This document shows, piece by piece, positions 26,036-35,970 of a stretch of 64,000 nt of DNA (position 1 is the first letter of the stretch; every line of letters starts with the position of its first letter). The stretch covers positions 1,539,367 to 1,603,366 of the forward strand of contig WTGQ01000002.1 in NCBI GenBank assembly GCA_011525365.1, in the 5' to 3' direction. This DNA is from Acidobacteriota bacterium. Its GTDB lineage: Bacteria; Acidobacteriota; Thermoanaerobaculia; Multivoradales; Multivoraceae. The notes beneath the pieces were generated by a model. It was given only the letters and a program-made list of their open reading frames with translations. It searched no databases and had not been told where the DNA came from. Both the position numbers and the translations under genes were made by a program.

Positions 26036-27826
26036 ATGTCCGTCCGCAACTTCTGCATCATCGCGCACATCGACCACGGCAAGTCGACGCTTGCCGACCG
26101 CCTGATCCAGCACTGCGGAGCGATCGAGGACCGGGAGTTCCGCGACCAGATCCTCGATTCGATGGACATCGAGCGGGAGCGGGGGATCACGATCAAGAGC
26201 AACACGGTGACGCTCCGGCACCAGGACGCGGAGGGCCGGCCCTGCCGTCTGAACCTGATCGACACGCCGGGGCATGTCGACTTCTCGCACGAGGTGCGGC
26301 GGTCGCTCATGTCGTGCGAGGGGGCGCTGCTCCTGATCGATGCGTCCCAGGGTGTTGAAGCGCAGACGGTGGCCAATCTCTACCTGGCGCTGGAGTACGA
26401 CCTGACCATCATCCCGGTGATCAACAAGATCGACCTGCCCTCGGCCGATGTCGATCGGGTGCGCGAGGAGATCGAGAGCGACCTGGGCCTCGACCCGTTC
26501 GAGGCGGTGCTGTGCTCGGCCAAGACGGGCGAGGGCGTCGAGGATGTGCTCGACGCGATCGTGGAGCGGCTGCCGCCGCCGGAGGGCGACGGGTCGGCGC
26601 CACTGAAGGCGCTGGTCTTCGACGCCCAGTACGACCCGTACCGTGGCGTCGTGATGCTGGTCCGGGTGCGCCAGGGCACTCTCCGTCCGAAGCAGAAGAT
26701 CCGCCTGATGCACACCGGCAGCGAGCACGAAGTGGAGGAGATCGGGACCCTGCTGCTCAAGCGAAGAGAGCGCGAGGAGCTGGAAGCCGGTGCCGTGGGT
26801 TACGTCATCGCCGGGATCAGGAAGATCTCCGAGATCGACATCGGCGACACGATCACGAGCGTCCCGGACGGCGCCGCGGAGCCCATCCCGGGTTACCGCG
26901 AGGCGAAGCCGGTCGTCTTCTCCTCGATCTATCCCGTATCGAGTCACGACTACGAGGATCTGACGCGCGCGCTCGAGAAGCTGGCCCTGAACGACGCCTC
27001 GCTGACCTACGAGAAGGACTCGTCGTCGGCGCTCGGGTTCGGTTTCCGGTGCGGATTCCTCGGCCTGCTGCATCTGGACGTCGTCCAGGAGCGCCTGGAG
27101 CGGGAGTACGGGCTGTCGCTCGTCCTGTCGGCGCCGTCGGTGCGATATCGCGTGGAGATGTCGGATGGCGCGGAGCGGCTGATCGACAACCCGGCCGCCT
27201 ATCCGGACCCGTCCGAGATCGAGGGGGTCGCCGAGCCCTACATCAAGGCCTCCATCATGCTGCCGGAGCGCTATCTCGGCGCGGTGATGGAACTCTGCCT
27301 GGAGCGTCGCGGCGGCAAGACGAACATCCACTACCTGGCCGTGGGCCGGGTCGAGCTGACCTGCGAGCTGCCGCTGGCCGAGGTTCTCTTCGACTTCTAC
27401 GACAGGCTGAAGACGGTGACCCAGGGCTATGGCTCGTTCGACTACGAGTTGATCGGCTCACGCGAGACGGACCTGGTCAAGGTCGACATCCTGGTCAATG
27501 GCGAACGGGTCGATGCGCTATCCCAGCTCGTTCACCGGGACAAGGCACGGCGGCGGGCGCTCCGCTACTGCGAGCGCCTCAAGGACACGATTCCGCGCCA
27601 GCAGTTCAAGATCGCGATCCAGGGCGCGATTGGCGGCCAGATCATCGCCCGCACGACGATCAGCGCCTTCCGCAAGGACGTCACCGCCAAGTGCTACGGC
27701 GGCGACATCACCCGCAAGCGGAAGCTCCTCGAGAAGCAGCGCGAGGGCAAGAAGCGGATGAAACGCGTCGGCTCCGTCGACATTCCGCAGGAGGCCTTTG
27801 TGTCGGTGTTGCGCAGCGACGGCTAG
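26036..27826 (+). CDS. lepA: Elongation factor 4
   Basis: This ribosome-associated GTPase promotes back-translocation and initiation fidelity. The 596-aa product has G1 AHIDHGKST at residues 10-18, G2 RGITI, G3 DTPGH and G4 NKIDL. The LepA-specific C-terminal domain ends with KRKLLEKQREGKKRMKRVG. Length matches the family (~598 aa). It overlaps the end of the convergent SRPBCC gene by 4 nt. Confidence 0.98.
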   Translation: MSVRNFCIIAHIDHGKSTLADRLIQHCGAIEDREFRDQILDSMDIERERGITIKSNTVTLRHQDAEGRPCRLNLIDTPGHVDFSHEVRRSLMSCEGALLLIDASQGVEAQTVANLYLALEYDLTIIPVINKIDLPSADVDRVREEIESDLGLDPFEAVLCSAKTGEGVEDVLDAIVERLPPPEGDGSAPLKALVFDAQYDPYRGVVMLVRVRQGTLRPKQKIRLMHTGSEHEVEEIGTLLLKRREREELEAGAVGYVIAGIRKISEIDIGDTITSVPDGAAEPIPGYREAKPVVFSSIYPVSSHDYEDLTRALEKLALNDASLTYEKDSSSALGFGFRCGFLGLLHLDVVQERLEREYGLSLVLSAPSVRYRVEMSDGAERLIDNPAAYPDPSEIEGVAEPYIKASIMLPERYLGAVMELCLERRGGKTNIHYLAVGRVELTCELPLAEVLFDFYDRLKTVTQGYGSFDYELIGSRETDLVKVDILVNGERVDALSQLVHRDKARRRALRYCERLKDTIPRQQFKIAIQGAIGGQIIARTTISAFRKDVTAKCYGGDITRKRKLLEKQREGKKRMKRVGSVDIPQEAFVSVLRSDG

Positions 27827-28449
27827 GGCTCGCCGGTGTAGAAGGCGGTCGTGCGGTCTGCGGCGGCGTGGGCAGCGTCGGCGTTCATGCCGGCGGCGAT
27901 CGCCGCTTCTCCCCATGCTTCGCTGCTGCCGGTAATGAGAGCTTTGCCCTCCGGTGACATGGCGAAGGCGGCTTCGTCCGGCTGCGGTTCGTCCGGCTGC
28001 TCGAGGTGGAGCGCGAGTCGCAGCAGGCCCAGTTCCCAGCCAACGCCGGCCGAGCCTGGGCCGTACTGGTCCCAGTGCGGGGACCAGAGGAAGGAGTGGG
28101 CGAGCTCGAGGCGGCTGCCGGCCCTGTCCTCACTGCATCGGACCTCCACCCAGCTCGTGTCCCCCACGAACTCCCAGGTGACGGCGTAGCGGGACGGCGG
28201 CTCGCAGGCCGTAATGACGCCGCCGGCGTTGCCTTCGAGTTGAAAGCGGCCGCCGGGTTCGAGATTGCCGGTGATTGGCAGGAACCAGCGTGGAATGCGG
28301 TCGCCGTTGGTCACGGCGTCCCAGACGTCCGCCAGGGGGGCGGGGAAGCTCCGGACGAGGGTGATCGAGCAGGCGGGGCGGCCGTCGCGTTCGAGCGACA
28401 GGACGGACCGGTCAACTGCGCGCAGGTGTCGTTCGACGTCGAAGCTCAT
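27823..28449 (-). CDS. SRPBCC/AHSA1-like START-fold protein
   Basis: The 208-aa product has the AHSA1-type beginning, TLVRSFPAPLADVWDAVTNGDRIPRWFLP, and GGRFQLEGNAGGVI within a predicted hydrophobic cavity. A C-terminal extension (PDEAAFAMSPEGKALITGSSEAWGEA) resembles SRPBCC proteins of actinobacteria and acidobacteria with an extra helical tail. The fold binds lipids or small hydrophobic ligands. No operon partner points to a function. Confidence 0.85.
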   Translation of the reverse strand: MSFDVERHLRAVDRSVLSLERDGRPACSITLVRSFPAPLADVWDAVTNGDRIPRWFLPITGNLEPGGRFQLEGNAGGVITACEPPSRYAVTWEFVGDTSWVEVRCSEDRAGSRLELAHSFLWSPHWDQYGPGSAGVGWELGLLRLALHLEQPDEPQPDEAAFAMSPEGKALITGSSEAWGEAAIAAGMNADAAHAAADRTTAFYTGEP

Positions 28450-28493
28450 GTTCTCGACGGCGGACTATACGCGCCGGCGCGCAGTCAGGTGTG

Positions 28494-30419
28494 CTACTCG
28501 GGTGTGTACCAGATCGGCGACGACCAGGCGCGTTCCTGGATCGTCGGCAAGACGTCGTAGCGGGGCTCGACGCCTTCGCGGAGGGCGTCCCAGGTCGACC
28601 AGCGGCAGGTCGGGTTCTCGAGAACGCGGACGTAGTAGAAGGCGCGCTTCGAGGCGTCGAAGTCGGGGTCCGTCCAGACCGCGCTGAGGTCGTCGGCGCC
28701 GGCGTCGTCGCTGATCCGGCAGGTGGCGAGGTCGACCGTCGCGCCGTTGCCGGGGCAGCGGTGGGTGGCCGGATCGACCTCGGCGCCGTCCGAGCAGGCC
28801 ACGTCGTAGACCATCTCGGCGCCCTGGCCGTCGCTGGACCATCCCTTGATTACCTGTACGCGGTCTAGCGGCGCGGCCATCACGTCGCGGATCGCCATGA
28901 CCGCGAAGGTAGGCGCCTCGCCGACATCGGAAGCCAGCAGGTCGCCGCCCATCGGCACCCCTTCCGCGTAGGCCCTGGTCAGGAACTCCGCATCGTCGAG
29001 ATCTCCCTCTTCGAAGTCGCCGGCGAAGAAGCGGACCTTCATGCGCGGCCCGGACGTCGCGAACGTCTCCCTGTTGCGCATCGCGTCGAAGATCGCTTCG
29101 CGGGTGTTCTCCTCCGCCCAGACGCCGGCCAGGCCGGAGGCGCCCCAGGTGTAGTAGTAGGTGTCGCGGAAGGTCCGGCCCGAACCGTCGTCGGTGCGCT
29201 CGGCCGAGTCCGACTGCTGTGCCGCGTCGCCCAGGGTCTGGTTGGCGCCCGTGCCGGGTACGGAGCCGCGAAGATGGGCTTCGGCGTCCAGGATGCCGAC
29301 CTTCGACCAGTAGTCGTCCTCCCGGAATGCGCCGCCGGAGACGTGCGTGTCGCTGGCGCCGATCAGGCCGAACTTGTACGGGTTGGTCAGGCCGCCGTCG
29401 GCCAGACGGAGGCCCCGGATCAGGGCGTCCCGGACGTAGCTGCCTTCCGGCTGGCTGACGATCGTCGTCGCGATCTTGTACGGCATGATCTCGAACTCGG
29501 CCCACTCGTCGTTGGGCGACAGGAGCGGATGGGTGTCCGACGTGCCCTTGACCTGGGTCATCTCGACGATCGGCTCGTTGCGCGTCCGGACGTCGGCGTA
29601 GTCCTCGTCGAGAGGGTCGCCGTAGAACTTCTCCATCTCGAACATGCGGCCGCCGGAGCCGTTGGGATTGTGGGGAATGGCGAGCGCGTCGATTCCCTGG
29701 TCCCGCCACTCGTCCATCGCGGCCCAGAGATCCTCGGGGTTCTGGGAGTCGATCCGGCTGAACGGCGCGTCCGGGGCCTCGGAGCCGCGGAAGACGACGT
29801 TGCGGTGCAGGTTGTCCCGCTCGTAGCCGGACGAGGTGTACTCGTAGGCGATGAAGGTCGTGAAGGTCCCCGGATCGTTATGCGCCTCGGCCGCCTCGAT
29901 GATCTTCGACCAGGCGTTCCGAACGACCCCCATGTCGAGATGCTCGTCCTCGCCCTTCCGGGCGGCCAGGTAGGGACTCATGCCGACGAAGATGCCGCGC
30001 CGCTCGTCGGCCTCCTCGGCGGCGCGCAGGTCGGCGGCGACCGGGTGGTCGTACGCCGGGGAACCCTCTTCGGTCATCGCCGGCAGCATTCCCAGGTACA
30101 TGCCGTGGTCGGTCACGCCCTGGAAGTCGAGCGGCCGGTCGAGCTTCATGTCGAAGCCGGCGGGGTGCTTGATCGTGCCGCCCTTGGCGAACTCGTAGGC
30201 GTCGTTCGGATCCGTCGTCGTGCCGAAGATGAACGCGTCGAACGAGTAGCGGGTGTGGACGTGGAGGTCGCCGAAGTAGGCGTTCTTCGTCGGGTTGGGG
30301 CCTTCCGTCACCGCGGTGGTCGCCTCGCCTCCGTCGGCGGCGTCTTCGCTCGGCGCGCAGGCGGCAATCAGTAGCGTGGAAAACGCGGCCGCTGCCGCGA
30401 CCATGAAGGACTTCTTCAT
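28494..30419 (-). CDS. DUF3604 lipoprotein (PHP-like metal hydrolase fold)
   Basis: The start is ATG 30419, with GGAG 7 nt upstream (641 aa); the longer track ORF runs into the divergent gene. The signal ends with a lipobox, LIAACAP, giving an outer- or inner-membrane lipoprotein. The PHP-like HVHTRYS motif near residue 52, GVTDHGMYLG and IPHNPNGSGG carry the metal ligands of DUF3604. ATSGPRMKVRFFAGD and a Cys-containing C-terminal part follow. The family is widespread in Acidobacteriota and marine bacteria but lacks an established substrate. It sits divergent to a second DUF3604 gene. Confidence 0.87.
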   Translation of the reverse strand: MKKSFMVAAAAAFSTLLIAACAPSEDAADGGEATTAVTEGPNPTKNAYFGDLHVHTRYSFDAFIFGTTTDPNDAYEFAKGGTIKHPAGFDMKLDRPLDFQGVTDHGMYLGMLPAMTEEGSPAYDHPVAADLRAAEEADERRGIFVGMSPYLAARKGEDEHLDMGVVRNAWSKIIEAAEAHNDPGTFTTFIAYEYTSSGYERDNLHRNVVFRGSEAPDAPFSRIDSQNPEDLWAAMDEWRDQGIDALAIPHNPNGSGGRMFEMEKFYGDPLDEDYADVRTRNEPIVEMTQVKGTSDTHPLLSPNDEWAEFEIMPYKIATTIVSQPEGSYVRDALIRGLRLADGGLTNPYKFGLIGASDTHVSGGAFREDDYWSKVGILDAEAHLRGSVPGTGANQTLGDAAQQSDSAERTDDGSGRTFRDTYYYTWGASGLAGVWAEENTREAIFDAMRNRETFATSGPRMKVRFFAGDFEEGDLDDAEFLTRAYAEGVPMGGDLLASDVGEAPTFAVMAIRDVMAAPLDRVQVIKGWSSDGQGAEMVYDVACSDGAEVDPATHRCPGNGATVDLATCRISDDAGADDLSAVWTDPDFDASKRAFYYVRVLENPTCRWSTWDALREGVEPRYDVLPTIQERAWSSPIWYTPE

Positions 30420-30518
30420 CGGCTTCTCCTCAAGAGCGGAATCGCGGCAGTCTACTATTGGCGCTTCCGCCAGCAGTGCTCGGGATTCCTGGTTGGGGTC
30501 GTGAAGGGAGGACGCGTC

Positions 30519-33104
30519 GTGAGGAAGCTGATCGGTGGACTCATTCTCGTGCTTGCGGGTGTGTTGGCGGCGCCGGTACCGACCGCCGGCGCTGAACTGG
30601 ACCCCGGTCTGAGGGCCCGCGTGAACGCGCTGATCGCGGACGTCGGGCGGTCGCCGACCACCGCCGCGACCATCGCCGAGCGGATTCCGGTGCTGTGGGA
30701 GTGGGCGAATGCCGTCTCGATGCAGGGAGGGTTCGTGCCCAAGAACCTGCCGCTGGTCGCGTTCTTCGGACCGTTTCCCCGGCCCGGAACGGAACCGGCG
30801 CCGTACCAGATCGAGGCGGTGGACGACTACGTACGCCAGCTTGCCTGGCTGGACGCGGACGAGGAGGCCCTCGGCACGGTCACGCGAACCGGGTCCGAGG
30901 TGTTCGAGGCGCGGAGTTGGGCGACCCTCGAAGTCGTCTACACCGTCGGCTCGCTGGGCATGGAGGAGGGCGGCGGGATCGTCGTCTCGACGCAGGGCGC
31001 GGGTGGCTATGGTCGGCTGCAGACGGCGGATGCCGCCGCCGACCACTACGTCTCCGCCCGGGTCAGCAGGGAGGGGATTCGCCTCGAGCAGGACAGGCAC
31101 CCGATCTGGGGTCCCTACGGGGGTTTCCGTCGTCCGGCCGGTTTCCCCATGTTCCGCGTTCGCGGCGGGGATCTCGGAGCCGGCGACACGATCACCCTCA
31201 CCTACGGCGACACGTCGGGCGGTGGACGCGGCCTCGGGGTCGGCGAGTTCAGCAACGACCGGATCGCCCTGCCGATTCACGTCGACCCGGGCGACGGCCG
31301 GGTTTACGAGATGTGGCCCGCGACGTTCGAGGTCGTCGGTGGAGCGGCTGAGCGGGTCCACGGCTTCGCTCCCTCGATCGTCGGCACAGGCGAACCGTTC
31401 GTCATCTCCGTACGCGCCGAGGACCGCGCCTACAACCGCGCGACCCGCGACATTCCGGGCCTCCAGGTGTTCCGGGACGGTGAGCAGGTGGCCGAACTAC
31501 CGGCCGGGCAGGCGATCCACCTGGTGGAGTTGGTGGCCGACACGGAGGGAGTCCACCGCTACACGTTCCGCAGCCCGGACGGCGAGGTGACCGGCGCCGC
31601 CAATCCGGTGTGGGTGCGGGCGGACCCCGAACACCGCCTCTACTGGGGCGAGACCCACGGCCACTCGGGCTTCGCCGAGGGCCAGGGTACGCCGGAGGGC
31701 TACTTCGCCTTCGCCCGCGACGACGCCCGCCTCGACTTCGTCACCCTGAGCGAGCACGACATCTGGCTGACCGACGGGCTGTGGGAGCATCTGAACGAGG
31801 CGGTCCGCGAGTTTCACCATGAGGGGGAGCTGCTGGTCTTCGCCGGCTACGAGTGGACGTCGCCCCGTCAGCGCGGCGGTCACCACAACGTGTTCTTCCG
31901 CAACGTCGGCATGCAGCGGGTGGGCGTGCAGGCAGCGCCGAACCTGTCCGATCTCTATCGCGGCCTGCGCGCCGAGTACGACACGGACGACGTGCTGATC
32001 ATTCCCCACGCCCACCAGAACGGGGACTGGCGGCAGAACGACTTCGAGATGGAGAACCTGATCGAGATCATGTCCGGCCACGGTACGTTCGAGTGGTTCG
32101 GCAGCCGCTACCTTGAGCAGGGCTTCCGGGTCGGCTTCGTGTCCGCGTCGGACGACCACCGGGGCCATCCCGGCTACTCGCCCGGCCACCAGGCCGGCGC
32201 CTCCGGGCGGCGATCGAACATCTTCCAGTTCGGCGGCCTGGCGGCCGCCTGGGCGCCGGCGCGCACCACGGACGCCGTCTTCGGCGCCCTCAAGTCCCGC
32301 CGCGCCTACGCGACGACCGGCGCGCAGCGCATCGTCCTCGACGCCCGGCTGAACGGCGCCGTGATGGGCAGCGAACTGGACCAGACCGATCGCCGCGTCC
32401 TGGAGGGACGAGCCATCGGCACGGGACCGATCCGCCGGGTCGACCTGATCCGCAACGGCGAGGTCGTGGCGACGTTCGACACCCGCGGCGCGGGCGGCTC
32501 AGCGCTGCCGGAGGGCCAGTTCGAGGCCCTGGTCAGCTTCTTCTCGGAAACCTGGGTCGACATCCGGGACAACCCGCGCGGCCAGCGGCCGTGGCAGGGT
32601 ACGGTGACTGTTGAAGGCGCGAACCTGGTCAGCGGTCGTCTGACCGGGACGCCGCTGTCGGCGGATACCTTCGCGGTCGACGGCAACGCGGCGAGCTTCG
32701 ACTTCACGACCCGCGGTTCGCGGCGTTCGTTCGCGCTGGTGCTCGAGGGCGATCCGGCGGCGGTGCGGCTCAGCCTGGAGATCGCGGCCGCCGTCGAGTA
32801 CGGCACCGCGCCGACCCAGGTGCGCACGCCGCAGCAGTTCGCGGCGGCGGAGTTCACGCTTGCCCTGCCGGCGGCGCCGGGCACGTCGGCAGGCGCCCGC
32901 GGAGGCAACGAGCACGTCTTCCACGAAGGCGACTACCGCGACGGCGTCCGTGTCGACTTCCTCGAGGGCCTCCGGGACGACGTCACCTTCCGCTTCACCG
33001 ACTTCGGCGAAGAGGAGGACTGGTACTATCTCCGCGTCGAGCAGATCGACGGCCACCTCGCCTGGTCGAGCCCCTGGTGGGTCGGCGGCGAGAAGCCGCG
33101 CTAG
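30519..33104 (+). CDS. DUF3604 protein, secreted, with N-terminal beta-domain
   Basis: GGGAGG lies 6-8 nt before GTG 30519, preferred over the track's GTG 30501; this gives 861 aa. A signal peptide (LIGGLILVLAGVLAAPVPTAGA) leads to ~350 residues of beta-rich sequence with no clear family. The metal-fold DUF3604 domain then runs from YWGETHGHSGFAEG through TLSEHDIWL and IPHAHQNGDW to ASDDHRGHPG. ETHGHS replaces the HVHTRYS form in the divergent lipoprotein. A C-terminal beta-region ends with YYLRVEQIDGHLAWSSPWW, shared in style with its neighbour. It is probably extracellular, with substrate unknown. Confidence 0.85.
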   Translation: MRKLIGGLILVLAGVLAAPVPTAGAELDPGLRARVNALIADVGRSPTTAATIAERIPVLWEWANAVSMQGGFVPKNLPLVAFFGPFPRPGTEPAPYQIEAVDDYVRQLAWLDADEEALGTVTRTGSEVFEARSWATLEVVYTVGSLGMEEGGGIVVSTQGAGGYGRLQTADAAADHYVSARVSREGIRLEQDRHPIWGPYGGFRRPAGFPMFRVRGGDLGAGDTITLTYGDTSGGGRGLGVGEFSNDRIALPIHVDPGDGRVYEMWPATFEVVGGAAERVHGFAPSIVGTGEPFVISVRAEDRAYNRATRDIPGLQVFRDGEQVAELPAGQAIHLVELVADTEGVHRYTFRSPDGEVTGAANPVWVRADPEHRLYWGETHGHSGFAEGQGTPEGYFAFARDDARLDFVTLSEHDIWLTDGLWEHLNEAVREFHHEGELLVFAGYEWTSPRQRGGHHNVFFRNVGMQRVGVQAAPNLSDLYRGLRAEYDTDDVLIIPHAHQNGDWRQNDFEMENLIEIMSGHGTFEWFGSRYLEQGFRVGFVSASDDHRGHPGYSPGHQAGASGRRSNIFQFGGLAAAWAPARTTDAVFGALKSRRAYATTGAQRIVLDARLNGAVMGSELDQTDRRVLEGRAIGTGPIRRVDLIRNGEVVATFDTRGAGGSALPEGQFEALVSFFSETWVDIRDNPRGQRPWQGTVTVEGANLVSGRLTGTPLSADTFAVDGNAASFDFTTRGSRRSFALVLEGDPAAVRLSLEIAAAVEYGTAPTQVRTPQQFAAAEFTLALPAAPGTSAGARGGNEHVFHEGDYRDGVRVDFLEGLRDDVTFRFTDFGEEEDWYYLRVEQIDGHLAWSSPWWVGGEKPR

Positions 33105-33106
33105 GT

Positions 33107-34264
33107 GTGACGGAGGCGGCCGGGCTCTACGTCCACACTCCGTTTTGTTCGGCGGTCTGTCCTTACTGCGACTTCGCGGTGGCGCGGGGTGGCGGGGCGG
33201 ATCGGGAGCGGTTCGTGGCCGCTCTGTCCAGGGAGATCGAGAATCGGTCGGGTCGGAACGAAGGCGCCTTCGAGTCCGCTCGGTTCGACACGGTGTACTT
33301 CGGGGGCGGTACGCCGTCGGCTTTGAGCGTGGAGCAGCTTGGGGCGATTCGGCGGCGACTGGTCGGGACGTTCGCGATCGATCCGGAGGCTGAATGGACA
33401 ATCGAGGTGAATCCGGAGGATGCCTCGGCTGAGTCGTTGGCGCGGTGGCGCGAGCTTGGTTTCGATCGGATCAGCCTGGGGCTGCAGGCTCTGGACGACC
33501 GGGCGTTGCGGTTTCTCGGCCGGCGGCATGACGCGGCGGCGTCGCGTGAGTGCGTTGAACGGGCGCGGGAGGCGGGTTTCCGGTCGGTGTCGGTCGACCT
33601 GATCTACTCCCTGCCCGGATTCGATGCCGGTTGGTGGCTCGAGACGCTGGATGAGGTGGGGGCGCTCGGGCCGGATCACCTCTCCTGCTACGAGCTGACC
33701 ATCCACCACGGTACGCCGTTCGGCCGCCGGCGGGACGCGGGCCGGCTGCGGGAAACCGGCGAGGACGAGCGGGCCGCGAACTTCGTGGCTACTCACCGTC
33801 GCCTCGCGGAGCTCGGCTACGAGGGGTACGAGGTTTCGAACTTCGCCCGCCGCGAGGCGGATCGGAGTCGCCACAACCGGAAGTACTGGCGGCACCAGCC
33901 CTACCTGGGGCTGGGACCCTCCTCGCACTCCTTCGCCGGTCGCAGGCGTTGGTGGAACGTCGCTCCGTGGAAGGACTGGAGCGCCGCGGTAGCGGGCGGC
34001 GACTCGCCCGTGGCCGGCTGCGAGAAGCTGACCGACCACCAGTTGTTGCTGGAGGCCGTGATGATGGGACTTCGCCAGCGGTCCGGTGTCGACTGCGCCG
34101 CCCTGGAGCGGCGCTTCGGCACTGATCCGGCCGCTGGCGCCGCCGGGCAGATCGAAGCCTGGGAGAAGGCGGGCTGGCTCCGCGTGCGCGGTCGTCGCCT
34201 GGAGCCGACCCTCGAGGGCATGGCGCGGGCCGACCGCCTGGCGGGGGAGTGGAGGTTGCCCTAG
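33107..34264 (+). CDS. hemW: Radical SAM protein HemW (coproporphyrinogen dehydrogenase-like haem chaperone)
   Basis: The GTG two bases after the preceding stop gives 385 aa; the track start lies inside the upstream gene. VHTPFCSAVCPYCDF has the CxxxCxxC cluster-binding motif, and GGGTPSAL plus IEVNPED match the HemN/HemW group. A C-terminal HemW-like domain (YLGLGPSSHSF, MMGLRQRSGVD) follows. Known HemW proteins deliver haem to respiratory proteins rather than oxidising coproporphyrinogen. The last 4 nt overlap a convergent TPR gene. Confidence 0.93.
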   Translation: MTEAAGLYVHTPFCSAVCPYCDFAVARGGGADRERFVAALSREIENRSGRNEGAFESARFDTVYFGGGTPSALSVEQLGAIRRRLVGTFAIDPEAEWTIEVNPEDASAESLARWRELGFDRISLGLQALDDRALRFLGRRHDAAASRECVERAREAGFRSVSVDLIYSLPGFDAGWWLETLDEVGALGPDHLSCYELTIHHGTPFGRRRDAGRLRETGEDERAANFVATHRRLAELGYEGYEVSNFARREADRSRHNRKYWRHQPYLGLGPSSHSFAGRRRWWNVAPWKDWSAAVAGGDSPVAGCEKLTDHQLLLEAVMMGLRQRSGVDCAALERRFGTDPAAGAAGQIEAWEKAGWLRVRGRRLEPTLEGMARADRLAGEWRLP

Positions 34265-35910
34265 CGGAAGACCGACGCTTCAAGTTCCACGTCGGCGCTC
34301 TGCCACGCCTTCACGAAACGCTCCTCCACTGCGTCCGCTTCCTGCTCCCGGTCCTGTGCGCGCAGGGCCTCCGCGAGGCCGAACAGGGACCAGCCGTTGT
34401 GCGGGTTGTGCTCCAGGTCGCGGCGGTAGACGGCTTCGGCCTCGGTGGCCCGTCCGGCTTCGAGCAGCACTGCGCCGAGGGACTGGCGCACGGGATAGTG
34501 GAAGGATGGCGGTTCGGCGTAGCGGAGGCTGTCCTGGAGTGCGACTGCCGAGCGCATCTCGTCGATCGCCCGGCCCATCCGGCCTCGTGCCGCCTGGATC
34601 TCGCCGGCGAGCAGGTGCTCGGTCAGGCGCACCAGGTTGGAGCCGGTGGCGAACGAGATGCTCAGCTCCGAGAGTTCGGGGCTTCGCCGCAGCTTGCCGA
34701 GCGCCTTGAGGTGCCGCCTGGCGCCGCGCGGATCGCCGCCCGCGGCCAAAGCCAGCCCCTGGGCGTAGTGCCACATCGCGGTCTGGAAGGTCTGGCCGGC
34801 GGGAGGTCGCGGGGTGTCGAGCACCTCCTGCCAGCGGCCGAAGCGGACGCGGGCGAACAGCGGCGTCGCCAGGTAGTTCTGGAGGAAGGCGAGAGTCGGA
34901 GCGAGTTCGACCGGGACTTCATCAGCCAGGTGGTCGGCAGTCTCGATCGCGAGTTCGGCGCGGCCGCCGAAGGTGGCGGAGGCCCACAGGAAGTGGATGT
35001 TGTGGGGGTAGTAGCCGACCGCGTAGAGCCCCTGGGCGTTGCACTGTGCGATGTAGTCGACATCGGCGGCGATCGCGCGCTGGTTGGACTCGACCGCGTC
35101 GTCGTAGCGGCCGACGCGGATGTAGATGTGAGCCGGCATGTGGACCAGGTGGCCGGCAGCCGGCATCAGCTTGCCGAGGGCGTCGGCGCTCGGCTCGGCG
35201 AGCAGCGGTTCCCGGGCTTCCATCAGGTGGATGTAGTAGTGGTGGGCGCCCGGGTGGTCGGGATGGGCCGCCATCACTCGCTCGAGGAGTTCCTTCGCCT
35301 CCAGGGTTCCCGGCTGCGCCTCGCCGCCGCGCCAGTAGTCCCAGGGCATCGTGTTCATGATCGCCGCGGCGTGCAGGGTGGCCGCTTCCGGGTCGTCCGG
35401 GAAGCGCTTCGCGACCGCCGCGATGGCGTCGACCCACGCCGCGTCGAACGCCGGCCGGTCGGCGTCCTCGTCGGCGGAGTAGCGGCTCGCCAGAGCGTCG
35501 ATCAGGGCCTGCTCCCGCTCGTTTCCGTTGGCGCGCCGTTCCTGGGCCTGCTCCAGGCTGGCCAGGGCCTGGAGTTCGCGCTCGCGCGGCATCCCGTCGT
35601 TCAGGTTGCGGCCCAGGGCCAGCGCCTTGCCCCAGTACGGCATCGGCGCCTCCGGGTCGAGCCGCGAAGCTTCGTCGAAGGCCCGGATCGCCTCGTCGTG
35701 GTTGAACGCGTAGACGAGTCGCAGTCCCTGATCGAAGAAGCGCTGCGCCGCCTCCGACGAGGTCGTGATGGCGTAGTGCAGGTCGCCCAGACCTTCCAGC
35801 GTTGGCGCGAGCGGCTCTCCGGCGTCGTCGGCTGCGATCGCGGAGACGCCGACTAACGGAATCGTGAACCCGACGATGAGGGTTCGCAGAGTGCGTGTGC
35901 TGGTCCTCAT
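34261..35910 (-). CDS. Exported tetratricopeptide-repeat protein
   Basis: The 549-aa product starts at ATG 35910 with a signal peptide (TLIVGFTIPLVGVSAIA, cut before ADD). TPR-like units are visible: FNHDEAIRAFDEASRLDPEAPMPYWG near residue 70 and RYDDAVESNQRAIAAD near 270. Another, ATEAEAVYRRDLEHNPHNGWSLFGLAEAL, is at the end. A middle section with HHYYIHLMEA and HMPAHIYIRVG is characteristic of a family of large TPR proteins in Acidobacteriota. It is probably periplasmic, with function unknown. It is divergent from ddl by 60 nt. Confidence 0.85.
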   Translation of the reverse strand: MRTSTRTLRTLIVGFTIPLVGVSAIAADDAGEPLAPTLEGLGDLHYAITTSSEAAQRFFDQGLRLVYAFNHDEAIRAFDEASRLDPEAPMPYWGKALALGRNLNDGMPRERELQALASLEQAQERRANGNEREQALIDALASRYSADEDADRPAFDAAWVDAIAAVAKRFPDDPEAATLHAAAIMNTMPWDYWRGGEAQPGTLEAKELLERVMAAHPDHPGAHHYYIHLMEAREPLLAEPSADALGKLMPAAGHLVHMPAHIYIRVGRYDDAVESNQRAIAADVDYIAQCNAQGLYAVGYYPHNIHFLWASATFGGRAELAIETADHLADEVPVELAPTLAFLQNYLATPLFARVRFGRWQEVLDTPRPPAGQTFQTAMWHYAQGLALAAGGDPRGARRHLKALGKLRRSPELSELSISFATGSNLVRLTEHLLAGEIQAARGRMGRAIDEMRSAVALQDSLRYAEPPSFHYPVRQSLGAVLLEAGRATEAEAVYRRDLEHNPHNGWSLFGLAEALRAQDREQEADAVEERFVKAWQSADVELEASVFR

Positions 35911-35970
35911 GGCGGTCAGAGTAACAGCGGCGGCCGAACGACAGTAGCATCCGCTCCCGGTGGGTAAGGC

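Noticed and set aside
30420-31361. N-terminal extension of the 955-aa minus DUF3604 ORF
   Set aside because: Antisense to the divergent DUF3604 gene; the lipoprotein signal and GGAG ribosome site define ATG 30419.
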